From Aralia elata (Eukaryota > Streptophyta > Magnoliopsida > Apiales > Araliaceae), in contig JAVJAP010000118.1 of assembly GCA_034770075.1 (NCBI GenBank), forward strand, positions 310,001 to 374,000: a stretch of 64,000 bases of DNA, written 5' to 3'. Position numbers and translations under genes: made by a program. The notes under the pieces were generated by a model. It saw only the letters and a program-made list of their open reading frames with translations. It ran no database searches and was not told the DNA's origin. This document shows positions 47,721 to 58,547 of this stretch, one piece after another (position 1 is the stretch's first letter; the number at the start of each line of letters is the position of its first letter).

Positions 47721-48166
47721 ATAGAGATCCCGCGTCTCATGTCTGAAGTATTATATTATTTATTTAATATAAATTTGTATAACATATAAATTCAATAATG
47801 ATCTAATAACTATTTATATTTATGAATAATTCATCTTGAATTCTTAGGATGTAAAAAGAATTCTAATGTTTGTACATTAAAAGTCATTTTTTGGAAAACA
47901 TATTAAAACTAATTTGTGAGTTTCTAAGGATCGATAAGAAAATAGATTGAGAAAAATTCAAAGCAATTTCTTCCTAAAATTTAATTCGCAAAGTTGAAAA
48001 TATTTGAAAGAAAATTGATTAAAAATTTGGCTAACCCTTGACTCAAAGTATCTCTAACTTTTAAAATGCCTTTCCACACCACACCCAAGAGACTCCATTT
48101 TTTGGTGAACAGTTAAGAAATGAAATTTGAGAGCAATATTTAGATAAAAGCACTGAAGAGATTAGA
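47721..48166. other. Intergenic DNA
   Basis: AT-rich sequence beyond the MULE N-terminus. No MULE terminal inverted repeat was identified by eye. The last bases 'ttaga' (48162-48166) are a target duplication. Confidence 0.5.
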
Positions 48167-48553
48167 TGTAACACCCAATCTCACATCGAAACATGTGAAA
48201 AAATTTGTTTGTATATAAAAAATTAAGTTATTGACAATAGTACTTTCAGTTATGACCTTTTGGGTTAGTCTGTTGTGCGCTAAGATGACCCAAGAAGATA
48301 TTATTGGGCTAATAGTTTAAGCCTTGTTTGGATAGATTTAGTTCAATTTGTCGGAGGTGAGGACACGAAGACCGTGAGCTTGTGGTGGCTTTGTCGGAGG
48401 TGGGGACACGAAGGCCGTGAGCATGTGGTGACTAAGATGATTCAAGAAGCTTTTATTGAGATAGTGGTTTAACACCTTGTTTGGATGTATTTGATTCAAT
48501 TCGGACTTGAGATACGACTTAAGATTTATTCAAGATTTGACCCCATTGTTACA
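48167..48553 (+). mobile_element. Small solo LTR (TRIM-like), 387 bp
   Basis: Starts 'tgtaacacccaatctcacat' and ends 'cattgttaca', flanked by 'ttaga' on both sides (48162-48166 and 48554-48558). The TGT(A/T)ACACCC...CACATCG opening is common to small plant LTRs. Inside, 'tgtcggaggtgaggacacga' + 'agaccgtgagcttgtggtg' is tandemly duplicated (48350-48430). No coding sequence. Confidence 0.8.
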
Positions 48554-48558
48554 TTAGA

Positions 48559-48993
48559 GATGATGAGGTAATAGTTAATCACCAAGGCAATTTAGCTAGA
48601 AGAGCCAAAATAAGATTTTCAAAATCCCTAATGCCCATACCCCCATCTTTTTCTGGCCTACAAATTTTTTCCCAAGCAGCCCAATGCACCTTCCTAGAAC
48701 CCCATATCATGCCCCCGCCAAAAACATCGAACAATCTTATCCAACTCCTCTGTCACACTTATTGGGAGTAAAAAAACTGAAATCGTATAAATCAGAGTTG
48801 TTGATAGGGTGGACTTAATGAGTAAAATCATGCCCTACTAGAGAGAGAATTTTTGTTTTCCAAATTTGAAGTTTACTTTGAATCTTTGACTTCAAAAAAT
48901 TAGACGTTTTGGACTTACTCAAAAGGGACACCCAAATATTTATGCTTTTTCGGAACTTCGCTAATGCTACAAAAATCCTGTAAAATCTGTAAG
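48559..48993 (-). pseudogene. L1-type LINE, C-terminal part of the reverse transcriptase region
   Basis: Minus-strand pieces read 'KYLGVPFE', 'SKTSNFLKSKIQSKLQIWKT' and 'KILSLVGHDF'. After a frame change an uninterrupted stretch carries 'KVHWAAWEKICRPEKDGGMG' and 'IRDFENLILALLAKL' (48571-48735). This matches the plant L1 ORF2 thumb region: KYLG.P, then W..WE.+C.PK..GG+G.R.....N.ALL.K. It abuts the truncated copia C LTR near 48993. Another same-strand LINE piece at 58548 may be its upstream part. Confidence 0.85.
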
Positions 48994-49226
48994 AAAAGCA
49001 CACTGTAAGAAAAATATTGAGCTCCCAATATTCTGTAAAATCTTGTTGAACGGATCGTGGAATCGAGCTTCGTTTTCATCCCACAATGATTGTAATTCGG
49101 AGACACCGCTGGGTCGTGAATTTGTTCGAGATTTTTCGCACCAAAGATTAAATACGCTTCAAGAGGTATGTTTTGGTTCTCAAACATGTAAACTTATGCT
49201 AGCGTAGATGGTATTAAATCCCTTCA
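48994..49226 (+). repeat. 5' LTR of copia C, 3' portion only
   Basis: From 'aaagcacactgtaag' to 'aaatcccttca'. The stretch 'tcgtggaatcgagcttcgtt' and what follows match the other LTR. The first half is missing and LINE sequence takes its place. Confidence 0.85.
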
Positions 49227-50620
49227 TTCGTATCAGAGCATGCATATTTCGATCATATATATGTCATATATGTAGTTTACATAAAACTCCATTGATGAAT
49301 GTTTAAAAAGCTTGAAAACATTATCAACACGAATAATTTGAGTAGCCATAACTTTCTGTATATTTGTTCGTTTATATTTTTGTTGATATGTATGCGTAGT
49401 ACGTATTATAAGCTTTCCAACGACATATTATATGCATTAAACGGATAAATATTGAAAAAGATATAACCTTTCAAAGTTTAGATTGCAAAATGACATTTCT
49501 GTAATTATCTGATGGCTGGAGGTTGAAGATGAAGTGGAATCCCACTCTCAGTGAGAATCACGTTCATCGCACCCTCTATATGGAAGCTCTTAAAATGTTG
49601 GTTGAGTATACCATTGGACTCAGAATAAAGAGGCGATCAGAACTGTTCAATCGGAGTCGGGATCGGAGATAGGGAAGGCGCGCTATGCCACGCGCGCCGG
49701 ACCACCGAAAAGCCTCACGCGCGCGCGCATGGCACGAGTTACTGCTGAATGTGGAGCGCGTGGGCCTCACGCGCCCGCGCGGACCTTGCCCGCCTGCCCG
49801 ACCCATATCCTGATGACCCGCACCGACCCGGTTTCTTGACCCGCGAATTTTTGGAACGGATCAGACCCACGATCATAACCGACCCGCCCGGTCCGACCCG
49901 TGCACTGACCCAATTCGTTTTTTTTTCATTTTTTAATTCCAAAAAATGTTATCTTTAATTGTTTTATTGATGAAAATTCATTATAAAATAGTTTTATTGA
50001 TCAGAAAATTCTAGAAAAATTACAGAAAATTTTTATTGGGTTATTATTAATATTTTCATTAAAATTTTTGGAATATTATTTTAATTGGATTTTTTGTTAA
50101 TTTCCAATTGTATTATGCTATGGTTTATTAATTGTAATTAGCATAATTATCAGAAAATTTCAAAAAAATTACAGTAATGTTTTATTTTGATAATCTACTG
50201 TTAGAAATTTTTTGAAAGTTTTCTCATGTGTTTATAGCATGCTTGGTATATTAATTGAGTAATATTGCCTACAATTTGATTTCTTTTGTTAATATTTTTG
50301 GAATATTAATTGTTGGTGCTTAGAATTAAATTGTCTTGTTATATGTACACATGTACACTTGTTCCTAGTGGGAATAATTTTAGATGGTAATAATTTAATT
50401 AAGTTATTCCCTAAATTACACGTCTAATGCGCTGAAAAATTAAATTTAAATAATTGGGCATTTATGTGGATTGTGATTCCAAAGTCTGGCGAAGTCTCCC
50501 TTCTATATTTATGTCACATTATTTTTATGTTAATTTAGTTCATGCGACAAAGATGTTTTATATACTGTGGTGAACAATAAATATCTCTTATTAATTCTTA
50601 TATTTTTTAGTTCAACAGAA
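49227..50620 (+). other. PBS and long leader of copia C with a GC-rich block
   Basis: The PBS 'cgtatcagagca' lies at 49229-49240. The leader matches that of copia B, including a GC-rich segment (49670-49910; 'acgcgcgcgcgcatggcac', 'cccgcctgcccgacccatat') in otherwise AT-rich DNA. Frames at 49576-49958 on both strands come from this composition. Confidence 0.75.
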
Positions 50621-53600
50621 ATGGGTTCAAAACACATTATCGCAGATCTTAATCAGGGAAACAAATTAGACGGAGATAACTACGACGTGTGGCATAGGAA
50701 AGTCAGGATAGTTTTGGAGGAGCAAGAGGTTGAAGAAACCTTATTGTCCAAAATGGTAAAACCAGAGGGTAACAATGCAGATGATCCAATCAAGGTTGCA
50801 GCCTTCAAAAGTTGGCGCAAAAAGGATCATATTGCTCGCATAACATTGTTGAGTTGCATGAACAATGACTTTCTGTTTGAGTATGAACAGTACTCTACTG
50901 CACACGAGATGTGGGAAGTTCTCAAAGCTAAGTTTGGTGGCACCTCGTTGACAAGGTTGAGGGAATTAGCCATTAGATTCGATGATTACAAAAAACGTGA
51001 TAATAACACTATGAAACAACACCTTCGAATTATGGCCAATATGATCCGAGAATTAAAAACCGGTGGGACTCAATTGTCAGACGAGCAACAGATTTCTGCA
51101 GTGGTTCGCTCACTTCCCGACAATTGGGAACATATGCGAGTGAACATGACCCATAACAAGAATATCAAGAATTTCGATGATATTCATCGTCACCTGGAAC
51201 TTGAGGCTAAGCGCCTTGAGATTGTCAAAAACTCCAGGGCATATGTAGCTGAATCAAACCCTCATTGGAGGTCCAAACCAAAGAAAGGGAAGAAGAAATC
51301 TGTTAATCCCACCACACCTAAAGGGGCTGCTAGTGGAGGTGTCGTCAAATAGAAAAGGGGCAAACAAGGATCTGGTAAGAAGGACAAAGCCAAGATGGCA
51401 TGCTACAACTGTGGCAAGGCAGGACACTTCGCTCGGGAATGCACTAAGCCGAAGAAGGTAATTCCTAGTCCTAATTTATCTATATGTTTAGTATTAAATA
51501 CTGTTTTTGTTGCTCATTCTCTCCATATGTGGATTGTAGACTCCGGAGCAACGGACCACATAGCTAAAGATCAGAGTGGATTTGTGGAATACTGTCGCAT
51601 TCCAGCTGGCAGAAAAGTAACGATTCCAGTGTGGACGTGCTAGGCACTGCACTTACAAACTGGAAATGCTAGGATGCTCAGCATTGACCCTATATAATGT
51701 ATTTTATGCACCGGATGTCCGACAGAATTTATTTTCTGTTTATCAGTACTACGTTTGAGATATTTTATTGTGTTTGAGAATAATTCTGTAATAATTTCAT
51801 TTAGGACGAATATTTTTGGATATGGTTTTGTATCAAATGGTTTTATGGTTTTGGATATTATTGGTTCTAGTATTAATAGTGATGATTCTTATTCATTACT
51901 TGTTGAAAATGATCATGATAGTTCAATTCAATGGCATGCTAGATTAGGCCATATTGGACAGGATAGAATGGCTAGGTTAGCTCGAGCAGGTCTTTTAGGT
52001 CCATTCGCTAAGGTCAATCTACCCACATGTGAACATTGTTTAGCAGGTAAATCAACTAGAAAACCATTTGGTAAAGCTACGAGGGCAGAAACACCTTTGC
52101 AACTCATTTATTCAAACATCTGTGGCCCTTTGAATGTGAAAGAAAGGCATGGATGTTCCTACTTTCTCACAATGATAGATGACTATACGCACTTCGGGTA
52201 CACTTTCTTGATCTCTCATAAGTTTGAGGCATTAGAATGCTTTAAACGTTATTTGATTGAGGTTGAGAAACAGTTAGACAAAAGTGTTAAGGCACTAAGA
52301 ACTGACCAAGGCCGTGAGTATCTGTCCGATCAGTTTAAAGCACTATATGAAGAAAGAGGGATAATCAGGCAACTGACAATCCCTAGAACTCCGCAACAGA
52401 ATGGTGTGGCGGAGAGGATGAACTGGACATTATTAGACATGATTAGATCTATGATGGCGTAAGCAAATTTACCTATCTCTTATTAGGGTGATGCATTATT
52501 GACTGCGACATATATACTTAATCGTGTACCTTCAAAATCAGTACAGTCCACCCCATATGAAATGTGGACCGGCAGAAAGTCCGAATTGGGCCATATGCGG
52601 CCATGGGGATCAGCAGCTTTCGTACATAACATTTCTCATCAACATGGGAAGTTGGGCCCGAGGGGGTAAAAAGTGTATCTTTGTGAGATATTCTGAACAC
52701 TCCAAAGGCTATGTGTTTGTTGGAGAGCAGCCTGATGGGACTATATCCGAGATAGAGTCACGAGATGTGGATTTCCTTGATATGGATTTCCCTAACAGAG
52801 GTGATGTGAGCAAGGAGATGAACCTTTATGAGATGGAGGAAGATTTAGGCACCCCAAATTGTACAGTGGAGATCGAAGAGGATATTCTCCAGGCTCCTAT
52901 AGATAGTGGGAGTGACATACCTTCGAGTAGTTCTTTTCCATCGAATGAGGAGTCTCTTGTTCCTCAAATACGTAGAAATCAAAGAGGTAACATTCCACGT
53001 CGTCTCTTTGAGATTAAGGGGAATGCTTTTGTGGCTGATTCGCGGGAAGAGGAGAAACCTCGATCTTATCGGGATGCTCTATCATCTGTTGTCAGCGATA
53101 AATGGATGATTACAATGGAAGATGAAATGGAGTCCATGAGGACTAATCAAGTCTGGGATTTGGTTGACCTTCCACCAGGGCACAAGGCTATTGGGAACAA
53201 ATGGGTTCTTAAAGTCAAACGTAAATCTCCGCGGAGACGGATACGGAAACCCCCCTGCAGATGGGCGAAGAATATAACGGGGGACCCTAATCTCCTAAGG
53301 CCACTCATTAGGGAATACCGGCCAAATAAGTCTGTCTGCCGCTTTTTTTCATAACAGAGCCGTTATTCCCGGCTGGCATAGAAGTATCTCGCGCGGGCGA
53401 AGGAGATGCGTTTCTGGTACTGGTGGTATTGGACAAGCTCTCAGGGAATAATCTCTTTCTTATTTGTCTTTCTTTCCCATGACGACTAGGAACGGGCAAA
53501 TCAAAAATTTCACTTCGAATTTCGGACCTCAACATCCTGCTGCTCATGGTGTTTCACGATCAGTATTGGAAATGAACGGAGAAGTGGTGGAACGTGCGGA

Positions 53601-55003
53601 ACCACATATTGGATCACTCCATTGAAAGGTACAAAGCTCGTCTTGTAGCTAAGGGCTACACTCAACAAGAGGGAATTGATTACGAGGAAACCTTCTCACC
53701 AGTTGTAAAGTTTGCTTCAATTCGCCTTATTTTAGCAATTATCGCGCATTTGGATTTAGAGTTATATCAAATGGATGTCAAGACAGCTTTTCTCAATGGA
53801 GATTTAGCTGAGGAAATATACATGGATCAGCCAGAGGGTTTTATCGTAGAAGGACAAGAGCGCAAAGTATGCAAGCTCAAACGTTCTATCTTTAGTTTGA
53901 AACAGACTTCCAGACAATGGTATCTCAGATTCCATCGAGCCGTCATTAGTGATGAGTTTACGATGATCGAGGAAGACCATTGTGTGTATATCAAACGATC
54001 CAAAGATAAATTCCTTATCCTATCAATGTATGTCGACGACATTCTACTAGTTGGGAACAATAAGGAGATAATTGTCGCTACCAAAGGGTGGTTGTCCTCT
54101 AATTTCGAGATGAAGGACATGGGAGAAGTAGCTTATGTTCTTGGAGTTAAGATCTATAGAGATCGATCAATAAAGCTTATTGGTTTGTCTCAAGAGACTT
54201 ACCTTAAGAAGGTTCTGGAGCAATTTCAGATGAGCAACTGCAAACCCATAAACACTCCTATCGCTAAAAGTGACGCCATTGGACCCGAACAATGCCCTAC
54301 TTCTCCCGAAAAAATTAAGAAAATGTCCCATTACCCGTATGCTAATGCTATAGGAAAGCTAATATATGCAGTTGTGTGTACTTGGGCTGATATAGCATAT
54401 GCGGTTGGTTATCTCGGTCGTTATCAGTTAAACCCTGGAATTGCTCATTGGAAGGCAATTAAAAGAATCTTGCGATAGTTGAAGGGTACTTTGGACTACA
54501 TGTTATGATATGGAGGACTGGACCTGCGATTGATTGGTTATTCCGATGCCAGTTGGGGAGGTAATCAGGGAATACGCAAGTCGACCTCAGGATATGCATT
54601 CTTGTTACATGGTGGCGCCATCACTTGGTGTAGCAAGAAACAGACTTGCGTTGCTCTTTCGACAATGGAGTCAGAGTTTGTAGCATGTACGTCAACTATT
54701 CAGGAAGCTATGTGGCTGAGGAGATTCTTCGAGGATCTTGGAGTCATCCTTAATTCTTCAGACCCCGTTACTATTTTTTGTGATAGTACAACGGCCCTAG
54801 ATTACACTAAGGACCCTAAGTATCACGGTAGGACGAAGCACATTTACCTGAGGATGAACTTTATTAGAGAGAATATAGCAAATAATGAGGTAATATTGAA
54901 GTACATGCCCACTGACCTTATGGTAGCAGATCTCTTGACGAAGCCTATTCCGAAAGATGCCTTTTGCAGGCATGTTAGTTCGTTAGGCCTTCGTAGGGTT
55001 TGA
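50621..55003 (+). pseudogene. Copia C gag-pol, broken and interrupted by mitochondrial DNA
   Basis: Gag starts MGSKHIIADLNQGNKLDGD at 50621 and is open to a TAG at 51350. At that place copia B has TGG, so this is a nonsense change. The frame continues with CYNCGKAGHFARECT (51398-51442) and protease 'WIVDSGATDHIA'. Integrase (51755-52462): D in 'NICGPLNV' has become Asn (the copia B copy has HSD), 'RTDQGREYLSDQ' and 'GVAERMNWTLLDM'. RT begins 'DKWMITMEDEMESMRTNQVW' and is cut at 53231 by the nad7 fragment. It resumes at 53623 with 'ERYKARLVAKGYTQQEG', 'YQMDVKTAFLNGDL' and 'YVDDILLVGNN'. RNase H (54530-55003) has 'YSDASWGGN' and 'STMESEFVACTST'. Confidence 0.92.
53231..53622 (+). other. nad7: NUMT: mitochondrial nad7 5' region and start of exon 1
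   Basis: An ATG at 53479 opens 48 codons: MTTRNGQIKNFTSNFGPQHP, then AAHGVSRSVLEMNGEVV, then ERAEPHIGSLH. This is the conserved N-terminus of plant mitochondrial NAD7 (complex I 49-kDa subunit). Codons 26, 28 and 46 are TCA (Ser) where the plant protein, as I recall it, has Leu. That fits unedited C-to-U sites, so the source was mitochondrial DNA and not cDNA. The 248 bases before the ATG are markedly GC-richer than the surroundings and probably are the nad7 leader. Copia B has 'cgtaaggcggatagttccat' here; the insert replaces about 11 bases, with a shared 'tccat' at the right junction. Confidence 0.9.
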
Positions 55004-56387
55004 TGTACTTTCTTAGTTACTGGAATATCACTCATTGTATGACTTGTATTTGAGATATTTACTATTGTTTCGAGACATTTATCATATATGCTAGATTCAT
55101 TTGTTCCCATTTATGATTGTGATAGCGCATATGATAAATATTATTAGTTCACGCAGTTATTATGCATATTAGATATGGACACACTGAATATATGTCAACA
55201 GGTTGATTGGCTCACTCACGTGAGCAATCACCCTTGGCGCTTTGAAAAGCGAGCAAGGTTGAGACAATTCATTTGATTAGCACTTTGAGTAGCGAGCTAT
55301 TGATGCTTTGGATAAGCAATTAATTGGCGCTTAGGAGTGAGCAAAATGAACATAATGTCACCTTGGCATGTGCCAAGATGAGGTTAATTAAGTCAACCAA
55401 ATATAAGATGTCCCACAATCTATATAAACCTGTACTGATAGTCGGATGTGAGGTTCACAGTTGGCGCTTGGGAAAGCGAGCAATCTGGAAATTAGAGTTA
55501 GGCGCTTGTGGAGTGACTGAACTAAGATCCGTACGGCATGACTAGAAGACATATGCTTATATTGAAGAGATTGTCTGCCGTAACATGATAACCGGACACG
55601 AAATTTCAAATGTGGCGCTTTGATAAGCGAGCAATTTGAAATGTTCGGGTTAGCCACTCTAGGAGTGACTAGACTAAGTTCCTAACAACAAGGCTATAGA
55701 ATAGTATGTTATGAGAGGGTTATATGAGCTAAGCGATCATGCAATAGAGGTGAGAGAATGAATCCTTGTTTCCTCACCATGTGAGTCCAGTAAGACAGGA
55801 TTATTAGTCCTACATCTAGTGCTCTTTGTGATCTTTGACTATACTACAAAGATATAGATTGATGTTGCTACTTTGGTTTCGATTCCTACGGTCAGGATTG
55901 ATGATACAATAAGGACCGATTCTGGGAAAGCAGTTGATTTATATCTGAGTAGTATTAGGGCAAAGGGAAGACAATATGATTTCACCTCGTTCTGCACTTA
56001 TTGTCGACAACTATGACGCTTTGATAGGGATATATTTTTAAGTGAGATACGAAATGGACAGGGGCCCAAAGGTGGTTAAGTATGGCTCTTTGAGGAATTA
56101 GAGATGTTTGACCTTGTGAAAATCAAATGTGTTTGGAGTACTCTGAGTTTATGGGTTATAGTATCTACGTGAACTAATTGAGTTTGACGTGAGAGCTCCC
56201 ACACTGTTTTCTTTAAAAGAGTAAATGTCTCTATTTTGGCCTTAATGGGTTTGATATAGAGCTCCCGAATTACAGGTGAACTCAGCGGTCGCACGGTCCG
56301 ACAACTAAAGATTTACTAGTTTTTGGTTTGAGCTAATTTTTGGCAGATGTAAGGATTACATCATCCCCGCCATGGGTGAGTGGGAGA
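55004..56387 (+). other. Post-RNase H tail and polypurine tract of copia C
   Basis: About 1.38 kb between RNase H and the 3' LTR, collinear with that of copia B. It includes the hairpin array (55203-55690), and the polypurine tract 'gagtgggaga' (56378-56387) sits directly before the LTR. No convincing coding frame. Confidence 0.75.
55203..55690 (+). repeat. Array of about nine short hairpins in the tail of copia C
   Basis: Interrupted palindromes follow one another: 'gattggctcactcacgtgag' (55204), 'ttggcgctttgaaaagcgag' (55234), 'agcactttgagtagcgagct' (55280), 'gatgctttggataagcaatt' (55302), 'ttggcgcttaggagtgagca' (55324), 'cttggcatgtgccaag' (55362-55377), 'ttggcgcttgggaaagcgag' (55463), 'ggcgcttgtggagtgactga' (55501) and 'tggcgctttgataagcgagc' (55612). 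Each could form a stem of 6-8 pairs with a tiny loop. Confidence 0.8.
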
Positions 56388-56723
56388 TGTTGGACATTGT
56401 GAGTGGAGGACACAATTATGTTAATGAGTGGGACACCTATGTTTTGTTGATTGGTGAATGATTCAATGCATTTTCCTATTGTACCCGTGACTTCTTTAAC
56501 TCTCTCTCTCTCTGCCTCTACTTCTTCATATATGCAATTGCTCAGAAAGAAGAAGATCGGATAATAATTCGGATGATACATTGAGAGAGAAAAGAGCACA
56601 CTGCAAGCAAAATATTGAGCTCCTAATATTCTGTAAAATCTTATTGAACGGATCGTGGAATCGAGCTTCGTTTTCATCCCACAAGGATTGTAATTCGGAG
56701 ACACCGTTGGGTCGTGAATTTGT
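56388..56723 (+). repeat. 3' LTR of copia C, 5' portion only
   Basis: Starts 'tgttggacattgtgag', shares 'tcgtggaatcgagcttcgtt' and 'ggtcgtgaatttgt' with the 5' LTR, and stops at about 56723, where gypsy integrase sequence begins in mid-frame. Confidence 0.9.
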
Positions 56724-57821
56724 CTCGTCAGAAGCGGAATACGTACTTCGGGAAATTCACGAAGGGATCTGCATCGATCACATGGGCCCCAAATCACTGG
56801 CGCACAAGGCACTTCGGCAGGGTTATTATTAGCCTACCATTTTCAAAGAGGCTAAGGAGTATGTCCAAAAGTGCCCTAAGTATCAGCTGAACAGTTCGGT
56901 TCCTCATCGGCCGCCCGAAGAACTCCTTTTTGTTCTGTCCCCGATTCCGTTTGCGATATGGGGAATTAATATTTTGGGTCCGTTACCGAAGGCGAAGGGT
57001 CAAGTCAGCTTTGTAATAGTGGCTATTGATTACATGACTAAGTGGGTGGAGGCCAAAGCTCTTCGGACAATCTCAGAGCAAGAGTGTCTCAAATTTCTCA
57101 AAGAGTTTGTCGTGTTTCGCTTCGGCATTCCTATGGTGGTGGTGTCGGACAATGGACGACAGTTTGTCGGTTCGAAGTTCGAAGAATTTCTTAAAGATTT
57201 GGGAATCCAACACAGAAAGACTTCGGCTGCTCATCCTCAGTCTAATTGTCAGGTTGAAGTCACTAATCGCACGTTGCTCAATGATATTAAAAGAAGGTTA
57301 GACGAAGCCAAAGGGAGGTGGCCTGAAGAGTTGTTCAGCGTTTTGTGGGCATATCGGACTACTCCTCGGACCACTACAGGTGACTCGCCGTTTAGGTTAG
57401 CTTACGGGACCGACGCTCTTGTCCCAGTCGAGATCGGGTCTCCTTCGTTAAGGATTAGTCAATATAAAAAACTTTATAACGATGAAGGCCTTCGACTTAA
57501 TCTAGATTTGTTAGAGGAGGTTCGAGAATCGGCTTTAATAAGGCTAGCAGTCTACTAGCAGAGAATGACCTGACATTACAATAAGGGGATGAAAGTACGG
57601 AGGTTCGAAGTTGGTGATCTTGTACTTCGGGAGGTTGAAGCTTCTGCCCCCCAGAATTCAGGTAAGCTTATGCCGAACTGAGAAGGTTCTTATGAAGTTA
57701 TTGGAGTGCCAAAGCTAGGTACTTACCGGCTTCGAGCAATGGATGGATCGGAGATAAAAAATACTTGGCATGCAGGTCGGCTTAAAAATACTATCAATAA
57801 TTTGGGTTCTTTCTTTTTCTA
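56724..57821 (+). pseudogene. Ty3/gypsy integrase and polyprotein C-terminus
   Basis: The frame begins 'SSEAEYVLREIHEGICIDHM' (end of RNase H linker and H2C2 finger; the last finger Cys is Tyr in 'KCPKYQ'). The integrase core follows: D in 'VAIDYMTKWVEAK', D in 'VSDNGRQFVGSKF', E in 'SNCQVEVTNRTL'. 'LWAYRTTPRTTTGDSPFRL' and the C-terminal 'MKVRRFEVGDLVLREV' and 'GTYRLRAMDGSEI' end the polyprotein. The GPLPKAKGQ segment before the core is typical of the Tat/Retand lineage. Stops at 57556, 57571 and 57679 break the tail. Gag, protease, RT and most of RNase H are missing at the junction with copia C. Confidence 0.9.
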
Positions 57822-57994
57822 ACCTGATATGTCCTATCCATTCCCATATAATTCACACCAATAGTCTCTCTTGCCTTACTGAATACGGGTTCTCCATATA
57901 TCAGAAATGTCTTTGACCCAAATAAATCTGTATCGAATGTTATTTACCTAGTTGATCTTGATTTATTACTCTCCTATTGTAAATTCTTACAATA

Positions 57995-58010
57995 AGAGAG
58001 TGAGGGGCAA
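57995..58010 (+). other. Polypurine tract of the gypsy element
   Basis: 'agagagtgaggggcaa' directly before the TG of the LTR. Confidence 0.85.
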
Positions 58011-58547
58011 TGTTAGGACTAAAAGTAGCAGCCCATATGTTTTGCACAAATTAGCCGCCAACCACCCACCACCTAATGGTAGGTGGCCAAACTTTTACCT
58101 TATTTTATTTCTTTCACCAACCAAGCTCAACTATAAATAGGCATGCATGCAAAGGGTAATACACAACAATCGGAGATAGTGCAAAGCATATAAAGCAAGC
58201 ACAAAACTTCATAGAAGTGAGAAGGAATTAATCCAAGAATTTCAATAGTGGAGAGAAAAATAGCTCATTTGAGTGATAGAAAAAAGTGAGGAATAGAGAA
58301 AATAATTAGTAATATTATTTTCTCCAATTTGTATAATATTTTCATAGTGAATTTCTGAGATCTCTCTCCGTGGTTTTTTCCCAATTGGGTTTCCACGTAA
58401 AAATTCTGGTGTTATTATTTTATTTCCACTTATTATTATTTTATTTCATATTAGCAAGCACTAAATAATTACGTATCTTCCATCATTAAATATCTTTTTA
58501 ACTCGTTATTTAATAATTTAACGAGCAGTCAGAATTTGACGTTAACA
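58011..58547 (+). repeat. 3' LTR of the gypsy element, 537 bp
   Basis: Starts 'tgttaggactaaaag' and ends 'tgacgttaaca'. A possible TATA region, 'ctataaatagg', lies at 58130-58140. The 'gtggttttttcccaattggg' + 'tttccacgtaaa' stretch (58370-58400) is a common feature of plant LTR 3' parts. The opposite LTR is absent. Confidence 0.85.

Larger units (their letters stand above)
48994..56723 (+). mobile_element. Copia C: Ty1/copia element of the same family as copia B
   Basis: 5' LTR truncated at its left, PBS, leader, gag-pol, hairpin-rich tail, polypurine tract and a 3' LTR truncated at its right. Similarity to copia B extends over the whole length, in opposite orientation, at roughly 90 percent by eye. 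A mitochondrial fragment interrupts the RT region. No target duplication can exist because both outer LTR ends are missing. Confidence 0.9.

Noticed and set aside
48167..48553. SINE or Cassandra element
   Set aside because: No Pol III A/B boxes or 5S-like sequence seen. TG...CA ends with a 5-bp target repeat favour an LTR.
49576..49958. Arg/Pro-rich frames on both strands
   Set aside because: They come from the GC-rich leader block of copia C; both strands are open because of composition.
50567..50620. Upstream ATG at 50567 as the gag start
   Set aside because: The homologous copia B and the conserved Gag N-terminus point to the ATG at 50621; the upstream 18 codons are leader.
51350..51352. 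Programmed stop readthrough in copia C gag
   Set aside because: The family copy in copia B has TGG at this place, so the TAG is a simple nonsense mutation.
53308..53547. 79-codon minus-strand frame over the NUMT
   Set aside because: It is the reverse shadow of the nad7 leader and exon.
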